The translations under genes were made by a program, and so were the position numbers. A stretch of DNA of 8,463 bases from Rubrobacter sp. Lineage in GTDB: Bacteria > Actinomycetota > Rubrobacteria > Rubrobacterales > Rubrobacteraceae. The DNA is taken from assembly GCA_016781725.1 (NCBI GenBank), contig JADDPU010000521.1, positions 1,989 through 10,451 on the forward strand, in the 5' to 3' direction. The notes under the pieces are model-generated. The model searched no databases, was not told the DNA's origin, and saw nothing but the letters and a program-made list of their open reading frames with translations. Of this stretch, positions 1-6,164 are shown piece after piece; the stretch's first letter is position 1; every line of letters starts with the position of its first letter.

Positions 1-197
1 CGTCGGCCTCCAGCCCCTCCTCGGCGTCCCCGGCCGCGAACCCGTCTTCCGCTCCGCCCGACGAGCGACGGGAGGAAAAGAGAGAGAGAAAGGCCGAGAA
101 GATCGAGGAAGCGCAAGAGAGGGCCGAAGAGCGGGCGAAGGAGGCGGAAAAACGGGCGGAGGAGCGGGCGAAGGAGGCGGAGAAAAAGGACGAGTGA
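1..197 (+). CDS. C-terminal end of an unidentified protein with charged coiled-coil tail (5' end outside window)
   Basis: Only the last 64 codons are visible, read in the frame that begins at base 3 and ends at the TGA at 195-197. The visible part starts with about 19 residues rich in Ser, Pro and Ala, which looks like a flexible linker. About 45 residues made almost only of Glu, Lys, Arg and Ala follow and should form a long charged helix or coiled coil. Within that helix the 11-residue unit AEERAKEAEK(R/K) occurs twice in tandem, at 123-155 and 156-188. The two 33-base copies differ only by a few silent changes and one final Arg/Lys codon. Strong codon bias and a clean stop followed by a hairpin support a real gene end. 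The tail alone does not identify the protein; a secreted or membrane protein with a C-terminal coiled coil is possible but not shown. Confidence 0.7.
   Translation, partial: SASSPSSASPAANPSSAPPDERREEKRERKAEKIEEAQERAEERAKEAEKRAEERAKEAEKKDE
123..188 (+). repeat. Two tandem 33-bp coding repeats (11-residue unit)
   Basis: Bases 123-155 and 156-188 encode AEERAKEAEKR and AEERAKEAEKK. The copies are in frame and differ mainly at third codon positions (for example gaa/gag and gcc/gcg). An 11-residue period is the hendecad spacing found in some coiled coils. Silent divergence suggests either an old duplication or selection on the protein pattern. Confidence 0.75.
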
Positions 198-220
198 CCC
201 TTCAGGGTCTCTTTGTTTTC
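196..220 (+). terminator. Possible weak intrinsic terminator after the partial gene
   Basis: The stem GACCC (196-200) pairs with GGGTC (205-209) around a TTCA loop. It is followed by a T-rich run at 210-219 that is interrupted by one C and one G. The stem is only 5 bp and overlaps the stop codon of the upstream gene, so termination would be modest. Its position between a gene end and a new promoter fits the role. Confidence 0.45.
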
Positions 221-272
221 CGCCTCTCCTGATACCGGCAGCCGATCTTCTCCGCCGGGTCTGCCGTGCAGC

Positions 273-278
273 TACAAT
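273..278 (+). promoter_or_regulatory. Candidate -10 box (TACAAT) for the quinone oxidoreductase pair
   Basis: TACAAT stands out in this GC-rich stretch and matches the -10 consensus at five of six positions. It lies 42 bases before the GTG start at 321, which would give a leader of about 35 bases. No good -35 hexamer is present at 16-18 bp; the closest is TTCTCC at 248-253 with 19-bp spacing. The box also lies downstream of any start upstream of base 273, which argues against a longer N-terminus for the gene. Confidence 0.45.
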
Positions 279-320
279 TGTCCCCGGCAAAGAGTCGAGC
301 GCGGGCAGGGAGGCGGGAGC

Positions 321-1313
321 GTGAAGGCGATCAGGGTAAACGAGCACGGCGGACCGGAGGTTCTAAGCTACGAGGACGTCGGGCTTCCCGAGCCGGGTCG
401 GGGAGAGGCGCGGGTAAGGCTTGCGGCCTGCGGCGTCAACTTTATAGACGTCTACATGAGAGAGGGCATCTACCCCGGCGAGCCGCCCTTCACCCTCGGC
501 CTCGAAGGGGCCGGCGAGGTGGACGCCGTGGGCGAGGGCGTGGAGGAGTTCTCGGTCGGGGACTACGTTGCGTCGGCGAGCATGCCGGGCGCCTACGCCG
601 AGTACGTAGTCGCCCCGGTCGAGAGGCTCGTGCCCTTCAACGTGACGCTGGTCGAGGCGCGGGTGGCCGCGGCAGTCCTCCTGCAGGGCATGACTGCCCA
701 CTACCTGACCCACAGCACCTTCCCGCTGGAGGAGGGCCAGACGGCGCTCGTCCACGCCGCGGCCGGGGGGGTCGGCCTCCTCTTGTGCCAGATGGCGAAG
801 ATGCGCGGCGCGACGGTGATCGGGACGGCCGGCACCGAGGAGAAGGCAGCCCTCGCCAGGGAAGCCGGGGCCGACGAGGTCATCCTCTACACCGAGCAGG
901 ACTTCGTCGAGGAGACGAGGCGGATCACCGGCGGCGAGGGCGTAGACGTCGTCTACGACTCCGTGGGCAAGGACACCTTCGACGGGAGCCTCGACTGCCT
1001 GCGCCGGCGCGGCTACATGGTCCTCTTCGGCGGCTCGAGCGGCCAGGTGCCCCCCTTCGACATCCAGACCCTCAACCGCAAGGGCGGCCTCTACCTGACC
1101 CGTCCTGCCCTCGCCCACTACACCGCCACCCGCGAGGAGCTGCGGTGGCGCGCCGAGAGCCTCTTCTCCTGGATCGGGCAGAACAACCTGAGCGTGCGCA
1201 TCGGCGGCACCTACCCCCTCTCGGACGCCGGCCAGGCCCACCGCGACCTCGAGGGCCGCAAGACCACGGGAAAGCTCCTCCTCGTCCCCGAAGGGTCACC
1301 AGAGGACGCGTGA
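321..1313 (+). CDS. Zinc-free NADPH:quinone oxidoreductase (MDR superfamily)
   Basis: This 330-residue protein belongs to the quinone oxidoreductase branch of the medium-chain dehydrogenases, cytosolic enzymes that reduce quinones or activated carbonyls with NADPH. The catalytic domain carries the family motif GVNFIDVYMREGIY (about 38-51). Zinc-dependent relatives have GHE where this protein has GLE (60-62), and the structural-zinc Cys cluster is absent, so no metal is expected. The nucleotide site is AAGGVG (about 147-152), after the usual LLQGMTAHYL segment. The GTG at 321 is chosen because GGGAGG lies 7 bases upstream and the protein then begins VKAIRVNEHGG, as is normal for the family. 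An upstream in-frame TTG would add 36 residues that do not fit the family and would precede the promoter-like TACAAT. The stop overlaps the next gene's GTG. The family call is strong; the substrate is unknown. Confidence 0.9.
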   Translation: MKAIRVNEHGGPEVLSYEDVGLPEPGRGEARVRLAACGVNFIDVYMREGIYPGEPPFTLGLEGAGEVDAVGEGVEEFSVGDYVASASMPGAYAEYVVAPVERLVPFNVTLVEARVAAAVLLQGMTAHYLTHSTFPLEEGQTALVHAAAGGVGLLLCQMAKMRGATVIGTAGTEEKAALAREAGADEVILYTEQDFVEETRRITGGEGVDVVYDSVGKDTFDGSLDCLRRRGYMVLFGGSSGQVPPFDIQTLNRKGGLYLTRPALAHYTATREELRWRAESLFSWIGQNNLSVRIGGTYPLSDAGQAHRDLEGRKTTGKLLLVPEGSPEDA

Positions 1314-2338
1314 AGCTCGACGCCGGGCTCGGCACCGAGGGCAAGTACCTCAAGGAGATAGACCGGACGGCCCGCGCCGCCGAAGAGCTCGGCTTCGCCG
1401 GCCTGTGGACCAACGAGACCAAGCACGACGCTTTCTTGCCATTGGCCATCGCCGCCACAGGGACCGGGAGGCTGGAACTTGGCACCTCCGTCGCCATCGC
1501 CTTCTCCCGCTCCCCGATGGAGATGGCCCAGACCGCCTGGGACCTTCAGGACCTCTCGGACGGGCGCTTCGTCCTCGGCCTCGGCACCCAGGTGAAGGCC
1601 CACGTAACCCGCCGCTTCTCGATGCCGTGGGGCCGGCCCGCCGCGCGACTGCGCGAGTACATCCTCGCGCTGCGCGCGATCTGGGAGTCCTTCCAGAGCG
1701 AAGGGTCCTTGCAGTTCGAGGGCGAGTTCTACCGCCACACCCTCATGACCCCGTTCTTTAACCCCGGTCCCATAGGGAACCCCCGCATCCCCGTCTTTAT
1801 CGCCGGCGTCAACACCCGCCTCGCGCACCTCGCCGGGGAGCTCTGCGACGGGTTCCACGTCCATCCCTTCCACTCACCGGAGTACATCCGCCAGACTGTG
1901 AAACCGGCCATAGCCGACGGCGCGGCGCGGGCCGGGCGCGACCCTGACCATGTAGAGCTTGCGACCAGCGTATTCGTCGTCGCGACGGGGGACGATGAGG
2001 GAGCCGAGGAGCAGCGCGAGTCCGTGCGCTCCCAGCTCGCGTTCTACGCCTCGACCCCCACCTACCGCACGGTCCTCGAGGCGCACGGCTGGCAGGAGGT
2101 AGGCGAGAGGCTCGGCACTCTAGCCAGGGAGAAGAAGTGGCGCGAGATGCCTGCCCTCGTAACCGACGAGATGCTGCGCGCCTTCGCCGTCGAGGCCGCC
2201 CCGGACGAAGTCGGACCGGCGCTTGAAGAGCGCTACGAGGGCCTCATAGACCGCGCCGCCCTGTACCTGCCGTTCGTACCCGGGGAGAGGGACGATTTCT
2301 GGCGCACGGTCGTAGAGTCGGTCCCCGCAACGCCGTAA
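1310..2338 (+). CDS. Luciferase-like oxidoreductase, probably F420-dependent (LLM class)
   Basis: The 342-residue product is a luciferase-like monooxygenase-fold (TIM barrel) protein. Its features match the actinobacterial group named after MSMEG_2256 (TIGR03617), thought to use coenzyme F420. Visible landmarks are the start VKLDAGL, the segment AAEELGFAGLWTNE (about 23-36), and LELGTSVAIAFSRSPMEMA in the first third. FVLGLGTQVKAHV, which typically lies near the cofactor phosphate, follows. The second half has PRIPVFIAGVN and DGFHVHPFHSPEY. The GTG start at 1310-1312 overlaps the upstream TGA (1311-1313) as GTGA, with AGAGGA just upstream at 1301-1306, so translation is probably coupled to the quinone oxidoreductase. 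The substrate cannot be read from sequence; use of F420 rather than FMN is inferred from family resemblance. Confidence 0.88.
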   Translation: MKLDAGLGTEGKYLKEIDRTARAAEELGFAGLWTNETKHDAFLPLAIAATGTGRLELGTSVAIAFSRSPMEMAQTAWDLQDLSDGRFVLGLGTQVKAHVTRRFSMPWGRPAARLREYILALRAIWESFQSEGSLQFEGEFYRHTLMTPFFNPGPIGNPRIPVFIAGVNTRLAHLAGELCDGFHVHPFHSPEYIRQTVKPAIADGAARAGRDPDHVELATSVFVVATGDDEGAEEQRESVRSQLAFYASTPTYRTVLEAHGWQEVGERLGTLAREKKWREMPALVTDEMLRAFAVEAAPDEVGPALEERYEGLIDRAALYLPFVPGERDDFWRTVVESVPATP

Positions 2339-2437
2339 ACCACTACGCCAGCGTACCAGGAGGAGCGCCGCCGTGGGCGGGCGATGCGCGGAGAGCTTCT
2401 ACAAGCTGGTGTTCGGGTCGGGTAGTGGCCAGGGCGC
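2339..2437. other. Gap between convergent genes with inverted repeats
   Basis: The 99 bases between the convergent LLM and dehydrogenase genes hold several short inverted repeats. CCACTAC (2340-2346) is complementary to GTAGTGG (2422-2428), so the arms bracket almost the whole gap. Inside are CCGCC-gtg-GGCGG (2368-2380 region) and AGCTT-ctac-AAGCT (2394-2407). None is followed by a T-tract, so none is a classical intrinsic terminator. An AGGAGGAG sequence at 2358-2365 sits 7 bases before a GTG that opens a 40-codon frame ending at 2495, discussed as a finding. Confidence 0.5.
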
Positions 2438-3607
2438 CTACGGCTTGAGGACGCACTTGATGGCGCCGTCCTGTTTTCTCTGGAAGATCTCGTAGCCAAG
2501 AGGGGCGTCTTCTAGGGGCATCTCGTGGGTCTTGAGGTCCCCGGTGCCCAAAGGGTCCTCGTCCGTTAAGAGCGGCATGATGTCGTCCACCCAGTGCCGC
2601 ACGTTGGCCTGGCCCATGCGCAGTTGGATCTGCATGTCGAAGAGATCTCCCAAGGGGAAGGCCTGGATCGGGCCCGCGTACACGCCGGTGAGCGAGAGCG
2701 TCCCGCCGCGCCGCACGGCGGACATGGAGTCGCGCAGGGCCGTCGCCCTGTCGAGCTGGAGCTTGGTGGTTTGCAGGATGGACCCCACCAGCGAGCCGCT
2801 CGCCTCCATGCCGACGGCGTCGATGGCCGAATCCACGCCGCGGTTAGCCGTCAGCTCCAGGATCACGTCCCTCACGCTCTCGACCGCCGAGAAATCGATG
2901 GTCTGCACGCCGTACTTCGAGGCCAGGGCAAGCCGCTCGGGGACGTTATCCACCCCGATGACGCGCCCCGCGCCCAGGTGCATGGCTATGCGGGCGCACA
3001 TCTGGCCGATCGGGCCCAAGCCCCAGATCCCCACAGTTCCGCCCTCTGGAATGTCCGCGTAGGCAACGGCCTGCCAGCTCGTAGGCAAGACGTCCGAGAG
3101 GTAGAGGAACCGCTCGTCCGGCGGGCCCTCGGGGACCTTTATGGGCCCGAAGTGGGCCTGCGGGACTCGCAGGTACTCGGCCTGCCCGCCGGGGACCGCC
3201 CCGTAGACGTGCGTGTAGCCGAAGAGGCTCGCGCCCCTGCCCCGGCCTAGCAGGTTCACGCTCTGGGCGAGCTTGCCTTTGTCCCTGGTGTTCTCGCACT
3301 GGGAGTAGAGGTCCTGGTCGCAGAAAAAGCAGTGGCCGCAGGAGATGTTGAACGGGATCACGACCCGGTCGCCTGGCGCGATGTGCGTAACGTCGCTGCC
3401 TACCTCCTCGACTATGCCCATCGGCTCGTGGCCGATGATGTCGCCCTCGCGCATCAGCGGCCAGAGGTTGGAGTAGAGGTGGAGGTCCGAGCCGCAGATC
3501 GCGGTCGAGGTTACCCGGATCACGGCGTCCGTGGACTCCTGGATGATCGGGTCCGGGACGTTGTCCACCCTGACGTCTTCCTTGCCGTGCCAGACTACGG
3601 CCTTCAC
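2438..3607 (-). CDS. Zinc-dependent alcohol/formaldehyde dehydrogenase (FdhA-like MDR)
   Basis: This 389-residue enzyme belongs to the zinc-dependent medium-chain dehydrogenases, in the group that includes glutathione-independent formaldehyde dehydrogenase. It would oxidise an aldehyde or alcohol using NAD. The catalytic zinc site is indicated by CGSDLH (Cys38) and GHE (His60, Glu61). The structural zinc site is Cys90, Cys93, Cys96 and Cys104 (CGHCFFCDQDLYSQC). A long loop (about 105-140), GGQAEYLRVP, and DVLPTSWQA match FdhA-type enzymes. The Rossmann motif is GLGPIG (196-201), with Asp220 ending the second strand, favouring NAD over NADP. The GTG start at 3607-3605 has a GGGGGGAGGGAG Shine-Dalgarno and overlaps the TGA of the upstream SDR gene by 4 bp, implying translational coupling. 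Longer in-frame starts would run through the SDR gene and are not credible. The exact substrate (formaldehyde or another) is not proven. Confidence 0.92.
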   Translation of the reverse strand: MKAVVWHGKEDVRVDNVPDPIIQESTDAVIRVTSTAICGSDLHLYSNLWPLMREGDIIGHEPMGIVEEVGSDVTHIAPGDRVVIPFNISCGHCFFCDQDLYSQCENTRDKGKLAQSVNLLGRGRGASLFGYTHVYGAVPGGQAEYLRVPQAHFGPIKVPEGPPDERFLYLSDVLPTSWQAVAYADIPEGGTVGIWGLGPIGQMCARIAMHLGAGRVIGVDNVPERLALASKYGVQTIDFSAVESVRDVILELTANRGVDSAIDAVGMEASGSLVGSILQTTKLQLDRATALRDSMSAVRRGGTLSLTGVYAGPIQAFPLGDLFDMQIQLRMGQANVRHWVDDIMPLLTDEDPLGTGDLKTHEMPLEDAPLGYEIFQRKQDGAIKCVLKP

Positions 3608-4659
3608 GGCTCCCTCCCCCCTACCCCGGTTAGTATCTCGCGGATGCGGAAAGGCCCGCTCGTAGCAGGCGAGAGCGGCGGCGTGTCGAGGCCGGCCCGG
3701 GTCCTTAGACCCTCGAGCAGGTCCAGAAGTGCCTCGTCGGCGGAGTAGCGCGGCGCCCAGCCGAGCTCCGTTCGCGCCCTGGTAGTGTCCATTATTGGCA
3801 CGTTGCGCGCGAGGTCGAGCCACCCTGGCGGGACCGGTTGCAGGCGCAGCGCCCACGAGAGCCCCGCGCCGGCGCGGGCCAGCTGCGCCGGCACCGGCAA
3901 GGGCCTGGCGTTGAGGATGCGTCCGATCTCCCGCGCGTCCAGGACCGGCTCCGTGGCGATGTTGAAAGCTCCCCGCGCCTCCTCGTTCACGATGGCGAGC
4001 CGGAACGCCTCTCCCACGTCGTAGGAGTGGATCACCTGCGAGCGCACGTTCTCGATCTCCGGGACTAGGTTTATGAGCTGCGGGTGGGCGAGCAGGCTCG
4101 GGAAGAAGGGCCCGGCGAAGAGGCGCCGTATACCCTCGGCCGCCTCCTTCTTGAAGACCAGCCCGGGGCGCATCCTGACGACCCGGACCCCGGGCGCTTC
4201 CCGCTCGAAGCGGTCCAACCTCCGCTCGACCTCGGCCTTGTGGCGGCCGTAGTACGAGGTCAGGATGCCGCCGGTCGGGTAGCTCTCGCCCACCCGGCTC
4301 TCCTTCGGCCCGGGCGAGTAAGCCCCTATCGAGGAGGCGTACAGGAGCGCGGGCACCCCCGCCTCCTGCGTGGCCCTGGCCACCCGCATGCTCCCCTCGA
4401 CGTTGATCATCCACTGCCGGTTCAGATCCCTCGAGGGCTGGATGATCCAGGCGAGAAGCACCACCGCGTCAGCCCCCCGCAGGTGCGGGACGAGATCGTC
4501 GGTCACCACGTCCGCCGAAGCCCACTCGACCTTTGGCACGGTGAGGTTCGGCAACCTTCGCGCCAGCCCGAGCACGGACTCGACCCTCGGCTCGTCGGCC
4601 AGCGAGCGCAGGACGCTAGTCCCGAGGTTGCCCGTCGCGCCTACCACCACAACTCTCAT
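3604..4659 (-). CDS. NAD(P)-dependent epimerase/dehydratase-like SDR
   Basis: The 351-residue product is an extended short-chain dehydrogenase/reductase. The cofactor site GATGNLG (7-13) follows the first strand MRVVVV. The probable catalytic residues are Ser109/Ser110 in YASS and the pair Tyr137/Lys141 in YGRHK. HSYDVGEAFRLAI and GAFNIATEPVL in the C-terminal half resemble the substrate-domain region of sugar-nucleotide epimerase relatives. Residues after about 300 (TTRARTELGWAPRYSADEAL) are the usual tail of such proteins. The ATG at 4659-4657 gives the normal SDR N-terminus; its ribosome site is weak (AAAGG about 6 bases upstream). It is the first gene of a coupled pair with the formaldehyde-type dehydrogenase. 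Carbonyl or nucleotide-sugar chemistry is likely, but the substrate is unknown. Confidence 0.88.
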   Translation of the reverse strand: MRVVVVGATGNLGTSVLRSLADEPRVESVLGLARRLPNLTVPKVEWASADVVTDDLVPHLRGADAVVLLAWIIQPSRDLNRQWMINVEGSMRVARATQEAGVPALLYASSIGAYSPGPKESRVGESYPTGGILTSYYGRHKAEVERRLDRFEREAPGVRVVRMRPGLVFKKEAAEGIRRLFAGPFFPSLLAHPQLINLVPEIENVRSQVIHSYDVGEAFRLAIVNEEARGAFNIATEPVLDAREIGRILNARPLPVPAQLARAGAGLSWALRLQPVPPGWLDLARNVPIMDTTRARTELGWAPRYSADEALLDLLEGLRTRAGLDTPPLSPATSGPFRIREILTGVGGREP

Positions 4660-4768
4660 GCGGGGCCTTTACCCAAGCCTCCAAACGGCGAAACCGCCCT
4701 CGCCCCGGGCGACGGGCTGCTGTAGTATCCGCCGTGGTCTACCGCAGAGAGGAGGGCTGGTCCGTCGG
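4660..4768. promoter_or_regulatory. Divergent intergenic region with a candidate -10 box for the acetyltransferase
   Basis: These 109 bases separate two divergently transcribed pairs and must carry promoters for both. On the plus strand TAGTAT (4723-4728) fits the TAnnnT pattern of -10 boxes and would start RNA near 4735, about 34 bases before the acetyltransferase GTG. No convincing -35 is seen. On the minus strand I find no clear hexamer. Confidence 0.35.
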
Positions 4769-5230
4769 GTGGAGCTTCGAGCCGTGACCGCGGATAACTG
4801 GCGCGACGTGGTGAGCATCGAGCCGCGCGAAGATCAGAGACAGCTCGTGGCGAGCGTGGCGTATTACCTCAACCTCTGCCACTACGAGGAGGTCTGGCGG
4901 CCCCTGGCGCTCTACCGGGACGGCGAGGAGGTCGTCGGGTTCGCGATGTGGGGTCTCGACGCCGAGGAAGGCAGCCACTGGATAGGCGGGCTCGTGATAG
5001 GCGCGCGGCACCAGGGGAAAGGCTACGGACGGGAGGCCATGGAGGCGATACTCGACCATCTCGCTACCCTGCCGGGCTACCGGGAGGCCGCTCTCTCCTG
5101 CGAACCGGAGAACACAGCCGCGCGACGGCTCTATGCCAGCCTCGGGTTCGTCGAGACCGGAGAAAGGGTGGATGACGAGCTCGTCGCGCGGCGCCCTGCA
5201 GGGGGCTCGACAGCGACAGAGGGAGGTTGA
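4769..5230 (+). CDS. GNAT-family N-acetyltransferase, possibly diamine/polyamine type
   Basis: The 153-residue product is a GNAT enzyme that transfers acetyl from acetyl-CoA to an amine. The acetyl-CoA pyrophosphate loop is RHQGKGYG (80-87), matching R/QxxGxG/A. The second conserved block is NTAARRLYASLGF (115-127), in which Tyr122 is the usual general acid. The N-terminal part (DNWRDVVSIEPREDQRQLVAS, shown here only as a landmark at 9-29) resembles BltD/PaiA-type diamine or spermidine acetyltransferases, where a Q-x-x-V-A segment is typical; this substrate guess is weak. The GTG at 4769 is chosen because it opens the normal first strand VELRAV. The Shine-Dalgarno GGAGGG at 4751-4756 is 12 bases away, which is long, so a non-standard CTG at 4757 cannot be excluded. 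One base separates its stop from the next gene's start. Confidence 0.85.
   Translation: MELRAVTADNWRDVVSIEPREDQRQLVASVAYYLNLCHYEEVWRPLALYRDGEEVVGFAMWGLDAEEGSHWIGGLVIGARHQGKGYGREAMEAILDHLATLPGYREAALSCEPENTAARRLYASLGFVETGERVDDELVARRPAGGSTATEGG
5221..5226 (+). promoter_or_regulatory. Ribosome binding site that fixes the TTG start of the epimerase
   Basis: GGGAGG ends 5 bases before the TTG at 5232-5234. This is the strongest ribosome site nearby and supports TTG rather than the upstream in-frame ATG at 5133. That ATG would add 33 residues overlapping the acetyltransferase gene and would displace the Rossmann strand from the N-terminus. Confidence 0.75.
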
Positions 5231-5231
5231 C

Positions 5232-6137
5232 TTGCGGGTACTCGTGACGGGAGCGAGAGGCAAGGTGGGGCGGGCGACGGTGGCTGCGCTGCAAGAAGCC
5301 GGCCACGACGTGCGGGCGACGGACCTCGCGCCCCCGGTCTACGAGCGGCCGGTGGAGGGCGAGGCCGACTACTTCCAGGCCGACCTCACGGACGCCGGGG
5401 ACGCCTTCGCGGTGGTGCGCGGCGCCGAGGCCGTGGTGCACGCGGCGGCCATCCCGGAGCCGACCAGGAACCCGCCGCACGTGGTGTTCCAGAACAATTT
5501 GATGTCGACGTTCAACGTGCTGGAGGCGGCGGTTCGCTTCGGCGCGGCGCGGTTCGTCAACATCTCCAGCGAGACCGTGCCCGGGTTCTTCTTCCCGGAG
5601 CGGCCATTCCTGCCCGACTACGCGCCGGTGGACGAGGAGCACCCGATCCGGCCCCAAGACCCCTACGCGACCGCCAAGTATTTCGGCGAGCTCTTGATGG
5701 ACGGCGCCATCCGGCGCTCGGACATTCGATGCATCTCGATCCGGCCCTCCTGGGTACAGCACGAGGGCAACTACGAGCGCAACCTCGGCCCGTTGGTGCG
5801 CGACCCCTCGGAGCTGAGCGAAGGCCTCTGGAGCTACATAGACGTCTACGATCTCGCCGACGCCATCGTGCTCGCCACAGCGAGTGACCTGCCGGGCCAC
5901 GAGGTCTTCTACATCGCCTCCCCGGACAACGCGGGCGGCAGGCCATTCGAGGCGGCCGTGCGCGAGCACTACGGGGACGAGATAGAGATAAGGACGCCCC
6001 TCCCCCGCGAGGACGCCTCCGGCATCTCCATAGAGAAGGCGCGGCGCATGCTCGGCTACGACCCCAAGCGCTCCTGGCGCGACTACCTCGACGAGGAAGG
6101 CCGTCTGAAGCCCGGGGTAAAGGGTCTGTTCGGGTAG
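5232..6137 (+). CDS. NAD-dependent epimerase/dehydratase (extended SDR)
   Basis: The 301-residue protein is an extended SDR of the NAD-dependent epimerase/dehydratase group. It begins LRVLVTGARGKVG (first residue read as Met from TTG), with the cofactor motif GARGKVG at 7-13. Asp31 ends the second strand and suggests NAD. VVHAAAIPEP (68-77), NISSETVPG (110-118) and the catalytic pair Tyr145/Lys149 in YATAK follow the family order. The C-terminal half carries SYIDVYDLADAIVLA, seen in sugar-nucleotide modifying relatives, and ends in a GYDPKRSWRDYL motif typical of these proteins. It is probably co-translated with the acetyltransferase, from which it is separated by a single base. Its sequence differs clearly from the other SDR at 3604-4659, so the two are not a recent duplication. 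Substrate unknown; uronate or nucleotide-sugar chemistry is possible. Confidence 0.9.
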   Translation: MRVLVTGARGKVGRATVAALQEAGHDVRATDLAPPVYERPVEGEADYFQADLTDAGDAFAVVRGAEAVVHAAAIPEPTRNPPHVVFQNNLMSTFNVLEAAVRFGAARFVNISSETVPGFFFPERPFLPDYAPVDEEHPIRPQDPYATAKYFGELLMDGAIRRSDIRCISIRPSWVQHEGNYERNLGPLVRDPSELSEGLWSYIDVYDLADAIVLATASDLPGHEVFYIASPDNAGGRPFEAAVREHYGDEIEIRTPLPREDASGISIEKARRMLGYDPKRSWRDYLDEEGRLKPGVKGLFG

Positions 6138-6164
6138 TAGAGGCGGTTCGCGAACCGCCCCTAC
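6137..6164. repeat. Near-perfect 28-nt palindrome between convergent genes (REP-like or bidirectional terminator)
   Basis: The core GGCGGTTCGCGAACCGCC (6142-6159) is a perfect 18-bp palindrome. It is extended by GTAG (6137-6140) pairing with CTAC (6161-6164) across a single A/C mismatch. It spans the 27-bp gap (6138-6164) and overlaps the last base of the plus-strand TAG. There is no T-tract on either side, so it is not a classical intrinsic terminator. Its form resembles dispersed intergenic palindromes that begin GTAGGGGCGG in other genomes, which is a recollection, not a search result. Confidence 0.8.

Noticed and set aside
213..320. Longer N-terminus for the quinone oxidoreductase from a TTG at 213
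   Set aside because: The 36 extra residues do not resemble the family, have no ribosome site, and span the candidate promoter.
363..1241. Long minus-strand open frame opposite the quinone oxidoreductase
   Set aside because: It is rich in Ala, Gly, Val and Asp as expected for an antisense frame in high-GC coding DNA, shows no motif, and the opposite strand encodes a clear enzyme.
266..1309. A long open frame upstream of and continuous with the LLM oxidoreductase, suggesting a 690-residue protein
   Set aside because: The translated part is Arg/Pro/Gly-rich nonsense typical of the wrong frame over the quinone oxidoreductase gene. The LLM family begins at the GTG at 1310.
3608..4414. N-terminal extension of the zinc dehydrogenase to 658 residues
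   Set aside because: The extension is an out-of-frame reading of the SDR gene. The family N-terminus begins at the GTG at 3607, which has its own ribosome site.
4734..4787. Short upstream frame beginning GTG at 4734 before the acetyltransferase
   Set aside because: It is only 17 codons, has no ribosome site of its own, and overlaps the acetyltransferase start; I see no leader-peptide signature.
3604..6137. The two epimerase-like SDR genes as a recent duplication
   Set aside because: They share only generic SDR motifs; their lengths, active-site contexts and C-terminal halves differ.
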